The notes under the pieces were generated by a model that ran no database searches, was not told the origin of the DNA, and saw nothing but the letters and a program-made list of their open reading frames with translations. Made by a program: the position numbers and the translations under genes. Shown here in pieces: positions 15,636-24,006 of a stretch of DNA of 64,000 nucleotides (position 1 is its first letter; each line of letters opens with the position of its first letter). Source of the stretch: Acidimicrobiaceae bacterium. GTDB taxonomy: Bacteria > Actinomycetota > Acidimicrobiia > Acidimicrobiales > RAAP-2. Where the stretch lies: positions 33,644-97,643 of the forward strand of contig PMOQ01000106.1 of assembly GCA_003161255.1 (NCBI GenBank). The letters are read 5' to 3'.

Positions 15636-16868
15636 CTACCGCTCGGCGCGCACGCCTTGAGATGGGGAGGAGCCGGGTCCGACCGATTGGCCGGCCCTGT
15701 GCCGAGCCGCAGCGCGTGCGATCCGCCGGGCGTGTATGGGCCCCAGACGGATCTGCCCACTGAACTGGCCCCACATGCCGGCGAAATAGAGCCGTGGTGC
15801 CGCGGGATGTTCGGGAGCACCTTCGTACGCAAAAGGAACCCCGTCGGGCCGGAGCACACCCAGATGACCGACCAGCGGCTCAAGCCCTCGACGGAACCCG
15901 GTCGCGCAGATGACGACGTCGGGTCGAAGCCGCGTACCGTCGACGAGGACGACCTCGGATCCGTCGAGTCTCTCTATCTCTGCGACGACGTGCGTCCTTC
16001 CATGTTTGAGCGCGCCCACAAACCCGGTATCGACGGCCGGATTGCGAAAGTGATGATGGAAGTTGGCATATGGCCCCTCCGGTGCCCGCGGTATCCCGAA
16101 GCGAGCGAGGTCTCCGAAGGCCAGCCGTTGGACCATCGAAAAGTTGAAGTCGGCCAACCGCATCGGCAGATGGTCCGCGATGAGCACCAGCAACGGTTGG
16201 CCGGGGATGCCGAGGAAGTCGGCGTGCGAAAGATTGGGCGGCGTGCGCATCGACACCGTCACGTTCGCCCCACCAGCGATGAGGTGCCCGGCAATGTCGA
16301 TGCCGGAGTTGCCGGCGCCGACGATCAGCACATCACGACCCCGGTACGCCCTGGCCCCTCGGAACTCGGACGAGTGGATCAGCTCGTGAGTGAAGCCTTC
16401 CTTTCCCGGCCAGTCGGGCACAACGGCCACCACGTCCCAACCGGTGGCGATGACGAGGTAGCGGGCCAGGTACGGGTGGGTCGATGTCTCCAAACGCCAG
16501 AGATCGTCGACGCGCTCGACTCCGGTCAGGCTCGTGTTGAAGCGAACATGCAGCTGATGGTGCGCCGTGTATCGCTCGAGATAGGCCACAAAGTCGTCTC
16601 GTGTCGGATGTCGCCCGGCGCTCAGTGGCATCCGATAGCCCTGGAGGTTCGACATCGCGCGCCATGAATTCAGCCGAAGCTCCTCGTAGCGTGACCGCCA
16701 ACTCGCCCCAATCCGATCCGAACTCTCAAGCGTGAGGGTCTCGAAGCCCCGTTTTTCGAGCGCGGTTGCCGCAGAGAGCCCGGCGGAGCCTGCACCGACC
16801 ACGATCGCCTCGTGCTCCTCGATGTCCCGGCTGTCCGAACCGTCGACGGCGGCTTCCTCCATGACCAA
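15636..16868 (-). CDS. Flavin-containing monooxygenase (CzcO/BVMO-like)
   Basis: A 410-residue class B flavoprotein. The FAD Rossmann motif VVGAGSAGLSAATAL lies near residues 22-36, followed by SDRIGASWRSRYEELRLNSW, typical of the CzcO branch. The second dinucleotide motif VLIVGAGNSGIDIA near 185-198 binds NADP. The FMO-type region before it reads HSSEFRGARAYRGRDV. A late ATG motif (VVICATGFRRGL) precedes the C-terminal FAD contact. Such enzymes oxygenate N, S or ketone substrates; the substrate is unknown. The gene is upstream of the SRPBCC gene on the same strand, 38 bases apart, and the two may form an operon. Confidence 0.88.
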   Translation of the reverse strand: MVMEEAAVDGSDSRDIEEHEAIVVGAGSAGLSAATALEKRGFETLTLESSDRIGASWRSRYEELRLNSWRAMSNLQGYRMPLSAGRHPTRDDFVAYLERYTAHHQLHVRFNTSLTGVERVDDLWRLETSTHPYLARYLVIATGWDVVAVVPDWPGKEGFTHELIHSSEFRGARAYRGRDVLIVGAGNSGIDIAGHLIAGGANVTVSMRTPPNLSHADFLGIPGQPLLVLIADHLPMRLADFNFSMVQRLAFGDLARFGIPRAPEGPYANFHHHFRNPAVDTGFVGALKHGRTHVVAEIERLDGSEVVLVDGTRLRPDVVICATGFRRGLEPLVGHLGVLRPDGVPFAYEGAPEHPAAPRLYFAGMWGQFSGQIRLGPIHARRIARAAARHRAGQSVGPGSSPSQGVRAER

Positions 16869-17095
16869 AGTGTGCGGTCACAAGGAAACCGGGGCAATGT
16901 GGCTAGCACGGCCCCCCCGTGGGCGCTGCCACGACCACGACCCATGCCCGAGTCGTCGTACCGGCGTGCTGCCCACGACGCCGGCCGAGGCTTCTTCGGG
17001 CCCCCTCTCGTGGCGCCCCAGAAGACCGGCGTTCCCAAAGCCCTGGGTTGATCGTGCTCCCGGCGCCTCCCGACGGACCGACGGCTCCGTGTGCG

Positions 17096-18805
17096 CTACG
17101 TCTCGTTCGGTACCGGAGCGGTCGGTGTGGCGCCGGGAGCGCACGCACGAGGGTCCCAGGGCTGGAGGTTGCTGGATGGCGCGGACGGGGCCGCTATCGC
17201 AGAGCTCGCGGGGATCGTTGTCGTCGTCGTGACCGACGCGCTGGCCGGTGGGTTCACGGCGAACTGGGTCCCGGTGAGCACGGTCACCTCGGCGCCGTTT
17301 GTGACCTGGCTCGGGTCGAAGGCCAGGATGACCGAGCCGGACATGGAACGGGCGACCTTCTGGGCGGCCGCCTCGACGGCGGGGGAGCGGGACCCGTAAT
17401 AGACCACGGTCTCGGCGATATCGCCGGTGGCCGGCGCATCGCCCAATCCGACCATGTTGAAGCCGAGGGCGGCCAGCGCGCTGGAGGTGGCGGTGGCCTG
17501 GTTGGTCGCCCCGCTGCCGTTCACAACCGAGACGCTCACCGCCGACGCCGCGGGCAGGGGATCGCCCGTCATCGGATCGATGTTCGGACCGATTCCGAGG
17601 ACCCCATCGATTGCCGCCTCGTCCTGGACCTGTGAGGGGAATTCGACCTGGTTGTAGTTCCCGCCCTGGTAAATGAGGTCTCCCGACGAGCCGCCGTTCG
17701 GGTCGGTCACGAGCGCCACGGGCAGCGTGAGCTGGGGGACCGAGTTGATGTTGGTCGAGTGGAAGTCGAGAACCAGGCTGACCATGTCGCGGACCGACCA
17801 CGACTGGTCGAAGGTCACGTCACCCTTCACCGAGTTGATGAGGTCCAGGTCGCTGATGGGGTTGCCGAGCCCGTGGGTTGCCGCCGCCGACGCCAACACC
17901 CGGAGGAACTCGTGGTCGCGACGGATGCGGGCGAGGTCGCTCAGCCCCTCCTGGGGCCAGTAGAAGGCGTCGGCGCTCGCGGTGCCAGGTGCGTCGTATT
18001 GGAGGTGGCGGGCCCGGACGACCTCGAGGGCCTGGGTCCCGTTCAGATGCACGCATGCTGCCGCCCGGACGTTCAGTCCCGACTCCTGGTCGAAGACCGA
18101 CATCGGGAACGACATGTTGATGCCGTTCAGCGCGTCCACGACGTTCGCGAACTGGTCGAAGTTGAGCGAGACCGCGTGTTGGATGGGGATCCCGAAATCC
18201 TCTTCGATGGCCGCCACCAGCTGGCTCATGCCCTGATAGAGCGCCGCATCGACCTTGTTCGGCCCGTCGCTTCGGGCATTCGGGATGAACAGGTCGCGCG
18301 GGATCGACAGGAGCGCCAGCCGGTGATGTGCCGGGTCGACGTGGAGGATCATGATGACATCGCTGTTGACGCCGTTGACGCCCTGCGAGCACAGGCCGTA
18401 CGCCGCGTTCTGCACCTTCAACGCGCAGCGCGACGTGGAGCCGGCCATCAAGATGTTCTCGGTGCCGGCCTCTTTTCCGGTGGTTAGCGAGTTGCTCAGC
18501 CCGCCAACGTTGGTGCGATTGAGATCGTGGGTCAGGTAGTAGACGTAGCCCGCCCCGCCGACGATCACGATCAACAGCACGACCAGGCTCACCAACAGGG
18601 TTCTGCGGAGACGCTGTCCGCGTGTCCTCCGTGCCGCGTGCGTCCCGGCCGCATGCCGTCCGGCAGGCCTCCGGCCCCTTGCGCGGGCGGGATCCTGGCC
18701 CATCATTTCTCCGAGAGCACGCAGCCCGCCCTCGTTGGGAGAGTTGGCGTTCCTACCCTGACCTGGGGGGTTCGGAGCGCGCCCTCTCCGGCCGCGTTCG
18801 GTCAT
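17096..18805 (-). CDS. LytR-CpsA-Psr (LCP) family glycopolymer ligase with LytR_C domain
   Basis: Starting at ATG 18805 (MTERGRRGRAPNPPGQ) the protein has 569 residues. It has an Arg/Pro/Gly-rich cytoplasmic tail, a single membrane segment at about 69-91 (LLVSLVVLLIVIVGGAGYVYYL), and an extracellular LCP domain at about 110-340 with SDVIMILHVDP, LLSIPRDLFIP (the conserved Arg that binds the pyrophosphate) and HLNGTQALEVVRARH. A LytR C-terminal domain lies at about 435-535 (VSVVNGSGATNQA...). A Thr-rich tail ends the protein. LCP enzymes transfer undecaprenyl-linked glycopolymers to peptidoglycan, in actinobacteria arabinogalactan or capsule. This fits the glycan cluster later in the window. 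An upstream start at 18970 is possible but adds sequence unlike the family. Confidence 0.9.
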   Translation of the reverse strand: MTERGRRGRAPNPPGQGRNANSPNEGGLRALGEMMGQDPARARGRRPAGRHAAGTHAARRTRGQRLRRTLLVSLVVLLIVIVGGAGYVYYLTHDLNRTNVGGLSNSLTTGKEAGTENILMAGSTSRCALKVQNAAYGLCSQGVNGVNSDVIMILHVDPAHHRLALLSIPRDLFIPNARSDGPNKVDAALYQGMSQLVAAIEEDFGIPIQHAVSLNFDQFANVVDALNGINMSFPMSVFDQESGLNVRAAACVHLNGTQALEVVRARHLQYDAPGTASADAFYWPQEGLSDLARIRRDHEFLRVLASAAATHGLGNPISDLDLINSVKGDVTFDQSWSVRDMVSLVLDFHSTNINSVPQLTLPVALVTDPNGGSSGDLIYQGGNYNQVEFPSQVQDEAAIDGVLGIGPNIDPMTGDPLPAASAVSVSVVNGSGATNQATATSSALAALGFNMVGLGDAPATGDIAETVVYYGSRSPAVEAAAQKVARSMSGSVILAFDPSQVTNGAEVTVLTGTQFAVNPPASASVTTTTTIPASSAIAAPSAPSSNLQPWDPRACAPGATPTAPVPNET

Positions 18806-18936
18806 GACGGAACGAGCGTAACAATCGGCACCGCGAAAGTGGGTTCTCCCCTTCCTCGTCCGAGCGTGGTGGTGTCGTGAGGACCCCGCGTCGCAGCGCC
18901 CTGACCAGGGCCGCTCGGATCGGGCATTGTGGAGCG

Positions 18937-19509
18937 ATGAACCGCGACCCGAAGCGGTGGGACGTGCCAAAGCCTCGGCTCGTGCTGGTCACCGGGCTCC
19001 CGGGCACCGGGAAATCGACGGTGGCCGAAGCCATTGCCGACCGGATCGGGGCTCCGGTGCTCGCCCACGATTGGGCCATGAGCGCCCTCCGTCCGTACCC
19101 AGAGGTGCAGTCGGCGCTCGATCGCATGCCCATGGGGCACCGCGCCGTCGGGTGGTCGACCCTGCATGCCCTGGCCCGATCGCAGCTCCGAGCCGGTCGA
19201 TCGGTGATTCTCGACGGCGTGGCCCGGGCCGACGAGCTCCGCACGTGCCGAGAGATCGCACACGACGAGGACGCCTCGATGGTGGTGATCGCGACGCAGT
19301 GCTCCGATCCGTCCGTGCACCGCTCTCGGGTGGAGGGACGACAACGGCTCATACCCAACTGGCACGAGCTCGACTGGGTTGGCGTCGTGCCGTCGCGGGC
19401 CACCTGGGAGTCTCCCGACGATGCCGACCTTTCGCTCGACGCGGCGAGCGACTGGAACGACAACCTCGCGCTATTGAACAACCTGTTCGCCGACGGGGAG
19501 GGTAAGTGA
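18937..19509 (+). CDS. P-loop kinase-like AAA family protein
   Basis: The protein has 190 residues from ATG 18937 (GGAG precedes it). The P-loop VTGLPGTGKSTVAEAIADR lies near the N-terminus, followed by a DGVARADELR segment, which in predicted kinases of this group (COG0645/zeta-toxin-like AAA_33) supplies the second acidic motif, and then the Arg-containing lid VHRSRVEGRQR. Members phosphorylate small molecules such as sugars, antibiotics or nucleosides. An in-frame ATG/GTG at 18877 lies inside the region divergent to the LCP gene. It is convergent with the DinB gene, with 9 bases between the ends. Confidence 0.78.
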   Translation: MNRDPKRWDVPKPRLVLVTGLPGTGKSTVAEAIADRIGAPVLAHDWAMSALRPYPEVQSALDRMPMGHRAVGWSTLHALARSQLRAGRSVILDGVARADELRTCREIAHDEDASMVVIATQCSDPSVHRSRVEGRQRLIPNWHELDWVGVVPSRATWESPDDADLSLDAASDWNDNLALLNNLFADGEGK

Positions 19510-19518
19510 CGCCTGCCG

Positions 19519-20052
19519 CTACCAGCCCACCCTCCCGTCGAGAAGCTCGCGGAGCAGGTCGGCGTGGCCGTTGTGGCGCGCGTACTCCTCGATCATGTGC
19601 ACGTAGATCCAGCGGAGCGACACCTCTTGCCCATTCTTCAGACCGGTGTCATCCAGGTCGCGTCCAGCCGCGGCGGCCCGGCTCTCTTCGCAGGCGGTCT
19701 CCCATGCGGTGAGGTCCGCCACCCATTCGGCGTCGTCGAGCGGGGCGATCTCCTTGTCTTCAACGTCATCATCGGCCCAGATGTAGCCCAGGTCGGGCTG
19801 GCGAAGGAAGACCCGTTGGAACCACCCCTGCTCGACCTCGGCCATGTGGCGGATCAGTCCGTGCAACGACAAGAGGGACGTCGGCACGGCGCGGCGCTTC
19901 AGCACCTCCTCTTCCAGACCCTCGCACTTGAGCAGCAGTGTGGTGCGGTGCCAATCGAGCCAGTTCTCCAGCATCTCGCGTTCGCCCCCGATGAACGGGG
20001 GCTCGCTCCGTCGTGGATCGACCAGCTCTCCGACCATCGTTGGAACCTCCAT
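19519..20052 (-). CDS. DinB/DUF664 family protein
   Basis: A 177-residue four-helix-bundle protein of the DinB/DUF664 type, as found among mycothiol- and bacillithiol-dependent transferases. The three metal-ligand histidines expected for the fold are visible: His in SLHGLIRHMAEVEQ, and the pair in HMIEEYARHNGHADLLRELLDG near the C-terminus. That last motif (YARHnGHaDllRE) is characteristic. The first helix contains LDWHRTTLLLKCEGL. In actinobacteria these proteins often use mycothiol to modify or detoxify substrates; this is family-level inference. ATG codons at 20052 and 20037 are both possible starts. Confidence 0.85.
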   Translation of the reverse strand: MEVPTMVGELVDPRRSEPPFIGGEREMLENWLDWHRTTLLLKCEGLEEEVLKRRAVPTSLLSLHGLIRHMAEVEQGWFQRVFLRQPDLGYIWADDDVEDKEIAPLDDAEWVADLTAWETACEESRAAAAGRDLDDTGLKNGQEVSLRWIYVHMIEEYARHNGHADLLRELLDGRVGW

Positions 20053-20165
20053 CCCTCGAGAGACCTCAGTCTGCCCCCTGAGATGTGATCGCCCGGCCGA
20101 TGCGTTGACGTCCCGTCGCCCCCTCCACCCGGGTGACCGGCCCGGCTTGCTCCTACGATGCCGGT

Positions 20166-22115
20166 GTGGCGGACCCGACCGAGCGTCCGAGAGCCGCAGG
20201 ACGATCCGTCTTGAGCGTGCTCATCGGGCGACCCCTGCGGACCAGCGAGACGGCCAAGGAGCACATCACCCCGGTCGAGGGGCTGTCGGCGCTCTCACTC
20301 GATGCCTTGACCTCGGTCGCCTACGGCCCCGAGGCGATCATCGTGGTGCTGGCGGTCGCCGGCGCGGGGGCGTTGCACGTGATCTTGCCGATCACGATCG
20401 CGATCGTGGTTCTGCTGGCCATCCTGGTCTTCTCGTACCGACAGGTGATCGACGCCTATCCGGGTGGAGGCGGCGCCTACGCGGTGTCACGGGCCAACCT
20501 CGGCCACGGGGCGAGCCTGGTCGCCGGCGCATCGCTGATCGTCGACTACACGCTGACCGTCGCCGTCTCGATCGCCGCCGGAGTCGGGGCTCTGGTGTCG
20601 GCGTTCCCCAGCATCTCGTCGGCGACCGTCCCGATCTGCCTCGGGATCCTCGCCTTCATCACCGTGCTCAACCTGCGCGGCCTCGGGGAGACGGCCCGGG
20701 CGTTCCTCCTCCCGACGATGGTGTTCATCGTCGGCCTGCTCGCGATCATCGCGGTTGGCCTGATCCACCCGCTGGCCGTGCACGTCCGCCAGCCGGGCCG
20801 CTCCCTGCTGGCCACCCATGGGCTCCAGACCGTCGGCGTCCTGCTCGTGCTGAAGGCCTTTTCCGCCGGGTGCAGCGCGCTCACCGGGGTCGAGGCGATC
20901 GCGAACGGGGTCCCGCTGTTCAAGGAGCCCCGGGTGGTCCGGGCCAAGCGCACCGAGGTGATGCTCGGGGGGATCCTCGGGGTGATGCTGGTCGGACTGG
21001 CCGTGCTGGCCCGGCGCTGGCACATCGGCCCGCGGAGCAATCAGACCGTGCTCAGCCAGATCATGGGCATGGCCGTCGGCCGCCACTGGGCCTACTACGT
21101 CGTGTCGCTGACCATCACGGTCGTGCTGGCGCTGGCCGCCAACACCTCGTTCGGGGGCCTCCCGATACTGGCCAGCCTGCTCGCGCGGGACAACTACCTG
21201 CCCCACCTGTTCGCTCTGCGCGGCGACCGCCAGGTGTTCGCGAACGGCATCGTGGTGCTGGCCGGGCTCTCGGCGGCACTGCTCATCGCGGTCGGCGGCA
21301 ACACCAACGAGCTGATCCCGCTGTTCGCGATCGGGGTGTTCACCGGGTTCACCCTCTCCCAGTCCGGGTTGGTCGTCCATTGGTGGCGGCAACGACCCGC
21401 CGGGTGGCACTACCGGGCCGCCGTGAACGGCTTCGGCGCGCTGACCACCGCGCTCGCGACGGTGATCTTCCTCATCTCGAAGTTCGTCGACGGGGCGTGG
21501 GTGGTCGTCGTGGCCGTGCCCACCTTCGTGCTCCTCTTCTGGCGCATCCACATCTATTACGACCGGGCAGGGTTGCAACTCGGCGTGGGCAGTGTGCCCG
21601 GCAAGCCGGAGCGAAAGCCGACCCTCGTCATCGTGCCGATCTCGAGCGTCTCGTTCCTCACCGAGTGCGCCATCTCCGAGGCCCTCTCACTCGGTGACGA
21701 GGTGGTGGCGATCTCGGTCGTCATCGATGGCGGCGACGACGGGGAACGCGCCGCGCAACGGCTGCACGATCAGTGGGGGGAGTGGGACCCCGGCGTCCCG
21801 CTGCGGGTTCTGCACACCGAGTACTCGTCGGTGGTCGACCCGATCGTCGCCTTCATCGACCATGCCCGTGAGGAGAGCGACCAGCAGATCGTCGTGCTCA
21901 TCCCGGTGGTGGCGCCCGAGCACCTCCGCCACCGTCTGTTGCACAACCAGATCGATGTGGTCCTGTCGGCGGCGCTCCGGACGCGGACCGACGTGGTGGT
22001 GGCCCGGGTCAGGATGCCCATCCGGCCTCCCGCGGCTGACGACGGCCCAAACGACGTCGGCTCGGTGCGGGCAACCGGTGAAGCCGGCTCGGGTGGCGAC
22101 GGCTCGGGGTCGTAG
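20166..22115 (+). CDS. APC superfamily amino-acid/cation permease with soluble C-terminal domain
   Basis: From GTG 20166 (MADPTERPRAAGRS) the protein has 649 residues. About twelve membrane segments fill residues 35-460, starting with the APC hallmark LSLDALTSVAYGPEAIIVVLA and the YPGGGGAYAVSRANLG motif of the first repeat. Residues about 475-620 form a hydrophilic alpha/beta domain (TLVIVPISSVSFLTECAISEALSLGDEVVAIS) that looks like the universal-stress-type regulatory domain of related KUP/APC proteins. This places it in the group annotated as amino acid permease or potassium-transport-like. A start at 20133 is in frame. It leads a same-strand run through the DUF1003-like and PPK2 genes. Confidence 0.85.
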   Translation: MADPTERPRAAGRSVLSVLIGRPLRTSETAKEHITPVEGLSALSLDALTSVAYGPEAIIVVLAVAGAGALHVILPITIAIVVLLAILVFSYRQVIDAYPGGGGAYAVSRANLGHGASLVAGASLIVDYTLTVAVSIAAGVGALVSAFPSISSATVPICLGILAFITVLNLRGLGETARAFLLPTMVFIVGLLAIIAVGLIHPLAVHVRQPGRSLLATHGLQTVGVLLVLKAFSAGCSALTGVEAIANGVPLFKEPRVVRAKRTEVMLGGILGVMLVGLAVLARRWHIGPRSNQTVLSQIMGMAVGRHWAYYVVSLTITVVLALAANTSFGGLPILASLLARDNYLPHLFALRGDRQVFANGIVVLAGLSAALLIAVGGNTNELIPLFAIGVFTGFTLSQSGLVVHWWRQRPAGWHYRAAVNGFGALTTALATVIFLISKFVDGAWVVVVAVPTFVLLFWRIHIYYDRAGLQLGVGSVPGKPERKPTLVIVPISSVSFLTECAISEALSLGDEVVAISVVIDGGDDGERAAQRLHDQWGEWDPGVPLRVLHTEYSSVVDPIVAFIDHAREESDQQIVVLIPVVAPEHLRHRLLHNQIDVVLSAALRTRTDVVVARVRMPIRPPAADDGPNDVGSVRATGEAGSGGDGSGS

Positions 22116-22232
22116 CCGTCGGGTGCCACGCCGGTCGGAGACTCCCCTCACTAACCTTCGGCGCGCCAGCACGACCACTGCCCGGCGTCCTCCTGGACGC
22201 CCGCCAGTCAGGTCCCGAACCGAGGAGCGGCC

Positions 22233-22688
22233 ATGTCGCAGTACGTCCACACACCCCATCCCCACACGCTCGAGCGCCTGGAGCATAAGGACCGGCCGGT
22301 CAAGACGAAGGACGTCTACTCAGAGAAGGCCACGACGAGGTTCAACGCGTGGCTGGCCGTCAAGATCACCGACGGCGTCGGGACCATGTGGTGCGCGTAC
22401 GTGTTCGCGGCCATCGCGTTGGTCGGCCTTCCGGCGGCACTCAAGCCTGGCGGGGAGGGGATCATCGCCTGGATTGCGCAGACGTTCCTCCAGCTGGTTC
22501 TCTTGTCGATCATCATCGTCGGACAGAACATCGCCGCCGCGTCCTCGGACAAGCGGGCCGAGAACACCTTCAAGGACGCGGAGGCGATCCTGAGCGAAGC
22601 CATGGAGATCCAGAAGCACCTGCAGGCTCAGGACGAGGAGCTGATGGCCCTCTTGAAGGACGCCATGGCCAAGCTCCCGGCGGCGTAG
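22233..22688 (+). CDS. DUF1003-like membrane protein
   Basis: A 151-residue protein with two membrane segments: about 50-71 (TMWCAYVFAAIALVGLPAAL) and 83-103 (TFLQLVLLSIIIVGQNIAAA). A basic N-terminal part precedes them and a helical, acidic C-terminal tail (RAENTFKDAEAILSEAMEIQ) follows. The second segment ending in GQN..A with a following helix is the DUF1003 pattern. Function is unknown. It lies between the permease and the PPK2 gene with small gaps (117 and 7 bases), so co-expression with PPK2 is likely. The rule GAGGAGCGGCC precedes the ATG. Confidence 0.7.
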   Translation: MSQYVHTPHPHTLERLEHKDRPVKTKDVYSEKATTRFNAWLAVKITDGVGTMWCAYVFAAIALVGLPAALKPGGEGIIAWIAQTFLQLVLLSIIIVGQNIAAASSDKRAENTFKDAEAILSEAMEIQKHLQAQDEELMALLKDAMAKLPAA

Positions 22689-22695
22689 GACTTCG

Positions 22696-23493
22696 ATGGG
22701 GACGAACCTGCGTGGGGAATGGTCGGTCGCCCCGCTGGCCAAGGAAACCCTGGCGCGTCGGAACCCCGACTCGCTCGAGCACGCCCCGGGCGACAGGGCG
22801 GCCACCGAGGCGGCGATGGCGGAGCTGCAAGCTCCGTTGCTCGACCTCCAGAGGCGCCTGTGGGCGGAGGGCCGGCGTTCGCTGCTGGTCGTCCTCCAGG
22901 GCATCGACACCTCGGGCAAGGACGGCACCATCTCCCGGGTGTTCCGCGGCCTCAACCCACTGGGGATGCGGGTGGTCTCGTTCAGGGAGCCGAGCCGGGA
23001 GGAGCTGGCCCACGACTTCCTCTGGCGTGTCCACCCGCACAGCCCGGCCGTCGGTGAGATCGCGATCTTCAATCGGTCCCACTACGAGGACGTGCTGACC
23101 GTCCGTGTCCACGGCAGCGTGCCACCGGAGGTCTGGCAGCCCCGCTACGCGCACATCAACGCATTCGAGTCGGTGATGCACGACGCGGGCACGACCATCG
23201 TGAAGGTGTTCTTGCACATCTCGAAGACCGAGCAGCGCAAGCGCCTCGACCAGCGGCTGGCCGACCCCGAGAAGGCCTGGAAGGTCGCCGAGTCCGACTT
23301 CGCCGACCGCGAGCTTTGGCAGGACTACGTCGGGGCGTTCGACGAGATGTTCGAGAAGACCTCGACCGACATCGCCCCGTGGTACGTGGTCCCGGCCGAC
23401 CACAAGTGGTACCGGAGCTGGGCAGTATCGAACCTGCTCCTCGAAACGCTCGAGGAGATGGACCCCCAAGCGGCCCGCGGTCCTCAGCCCTGA
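22696..23493 (+). CDS. ppk2: Polyphosphate kinase 2 family protein
   Basis: A 265-residue single-domain PPK2. Walker A reads GIDTSGKDGT at residues 69-78, the lid region follows with FREPSREELAHDFLWR, and Walker B with the PPK2 signature is IFNRSHYEDVL at about 124-134. Conserved C-terminal blocks include HISKTEQRKRLDQRL and WYVVPADHKWYR. PPK2 enzymes transfer phosphate between polyphosphate and nucleotides. The single-domain form with an Asp-Thr/Ala-Ser-Gly-Lys-Asp-Gly loop is typical of class I or III enzymes that use polyphosphate to phosphorylate AMP/ADP. Class cannot be fixed by eye. It starts 7 bases after the DUF1003-like gene. Confidence 0.93.
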   Translation: MGTNLRGEWSVAPLAKETLARRNPDSLEHAPGDRAATEAAMAELQAPLLDLQRRLWAEGRRSLLVVLQGIDTSGKDGTISRVFRGLNPLGMRVVSFREPSREELAHDFLWRVHPHSPAVGEIAIFNRSHYEDVLTVRVHGSVPPEVWQPRYAHINAFESVMHDAGTTIVKVFLHISKTEQRKRLDQRLADPEKAWKVAESDFADRELWQDYVGAFDEMFEKTSTDIAPWYVVPADHKWYRSWAVSNLLLETLEEMDPQAARGPQP

Positions 23494-23543
23494 TGCGTCT
23501 TCGGCCGGCCTCGATCGCTGTGTCGGCGAAATATCCAAAATCC

Positions 23544-23569
23544 TGTCGATCGAGCCAATCTCGTTCGTC
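23544..23569 (+). promoter_or_regulatory. Predicted ECF42-dependent promoter
   Basis: TGTCGA at 23544-23549 is followed after 16 bases by CGTC at 23566-23569, about 37 bases before the yciI-like start. This matches the bipartite target motif I recall for ECF42 sigma factors (TGTCGA in the -35 region, CG(A/T)C in the -10 region), and an ECF42-type sigma gene lies directly downstream of that gene. Autoregulation of the pair is the expected arrangement for this group. Confidence 0.65.
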
Positions 23570-23605
23570 GTCCCTGTGACACCGAAACCTTGAGGGAGGA
23601 CCGAA

Positions 23606-23953
23606 ATGCGCTACATCATGTTGATCTGCAACGACGAGGTGGCCTGGGAGAAGACGCCCGACGACGTCAAAGCGGCCAACTCCGCAGAGTACGAGACGTT
23701 CATGGGCGAGATGGGGGGACGCAACGTGCTCCAGGGCGGGGAGCGCCTGCGGCCGGTCGCCGATGCGACGACCGTTCGTGTGCGTGACGGCAAGGTCGTG
23801 ACGGTTGATGGGCCCTTCGCGGAAACGAAAGAGCAGATCGGGGGCTACTTTGTCGTCGACTGCAAGGATCTGGACGAGGCGATCGAGATCGCCGGAAAGA
23901 TCCCCGGAGCTCGCGATGGCTCGATCGAAGTGAGGCCGATCTGGGAGATGTAA
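23606..23953 (+). CDS. YciI/DGPF-domain protein, partner of ECF42 sigma factor
   Basis: A 115-residue protein of the YCII-related family. It has a ferredoxin-like fold with the starting strand MRYIMLICNDE, the VDGPFAETKEQIGGYFVVDC block that gives the DGPF name, and the C-terminal IEVRPIWEM. A strong Shine-Dalgarno (GAGGGAGGA) precedes the ATG. DGPF proteins are the conserved genetic partners of ECF42 sigma factors and are usually their main transcriptional target; their biochemical role is not established. The stop at 23951-23953 lies just inside the region where homology of the sigma factor begins, so the two genes are essentially fused in translation. Confidence 0.92.
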   Translation: MRYIMLICNDEVAWEKTPDDVKAANSAEYETFMGEMGGRNVLQGGERLRPVADATTVRVRDGKVVTVDGPFAETKEQIGGYFVVDCKDLDEAIEIAGKIPGARDGSIEVRPIWEM

Positions 23954-24006
23954 GACCCGGGGTCGAAGCCGCTGTCGGGGCGGCGTTCCGAGACGAGTGG
24001 GGGCGG

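Noticed and set aside
13474..15660. 728-codon plus frame overlapping the ABC exporter
   Set aside because: Arg/Pro/Gly-rich shadow of the exporter in another frame; all ABC motifs lie in the frame starting at 13265.
20487..21578. 363-codon minus frame inside the APC permease
   Set aside because: Asp/Arg/His-rich antisense sequence without any family feature; the plus strand encodes a clear permease.
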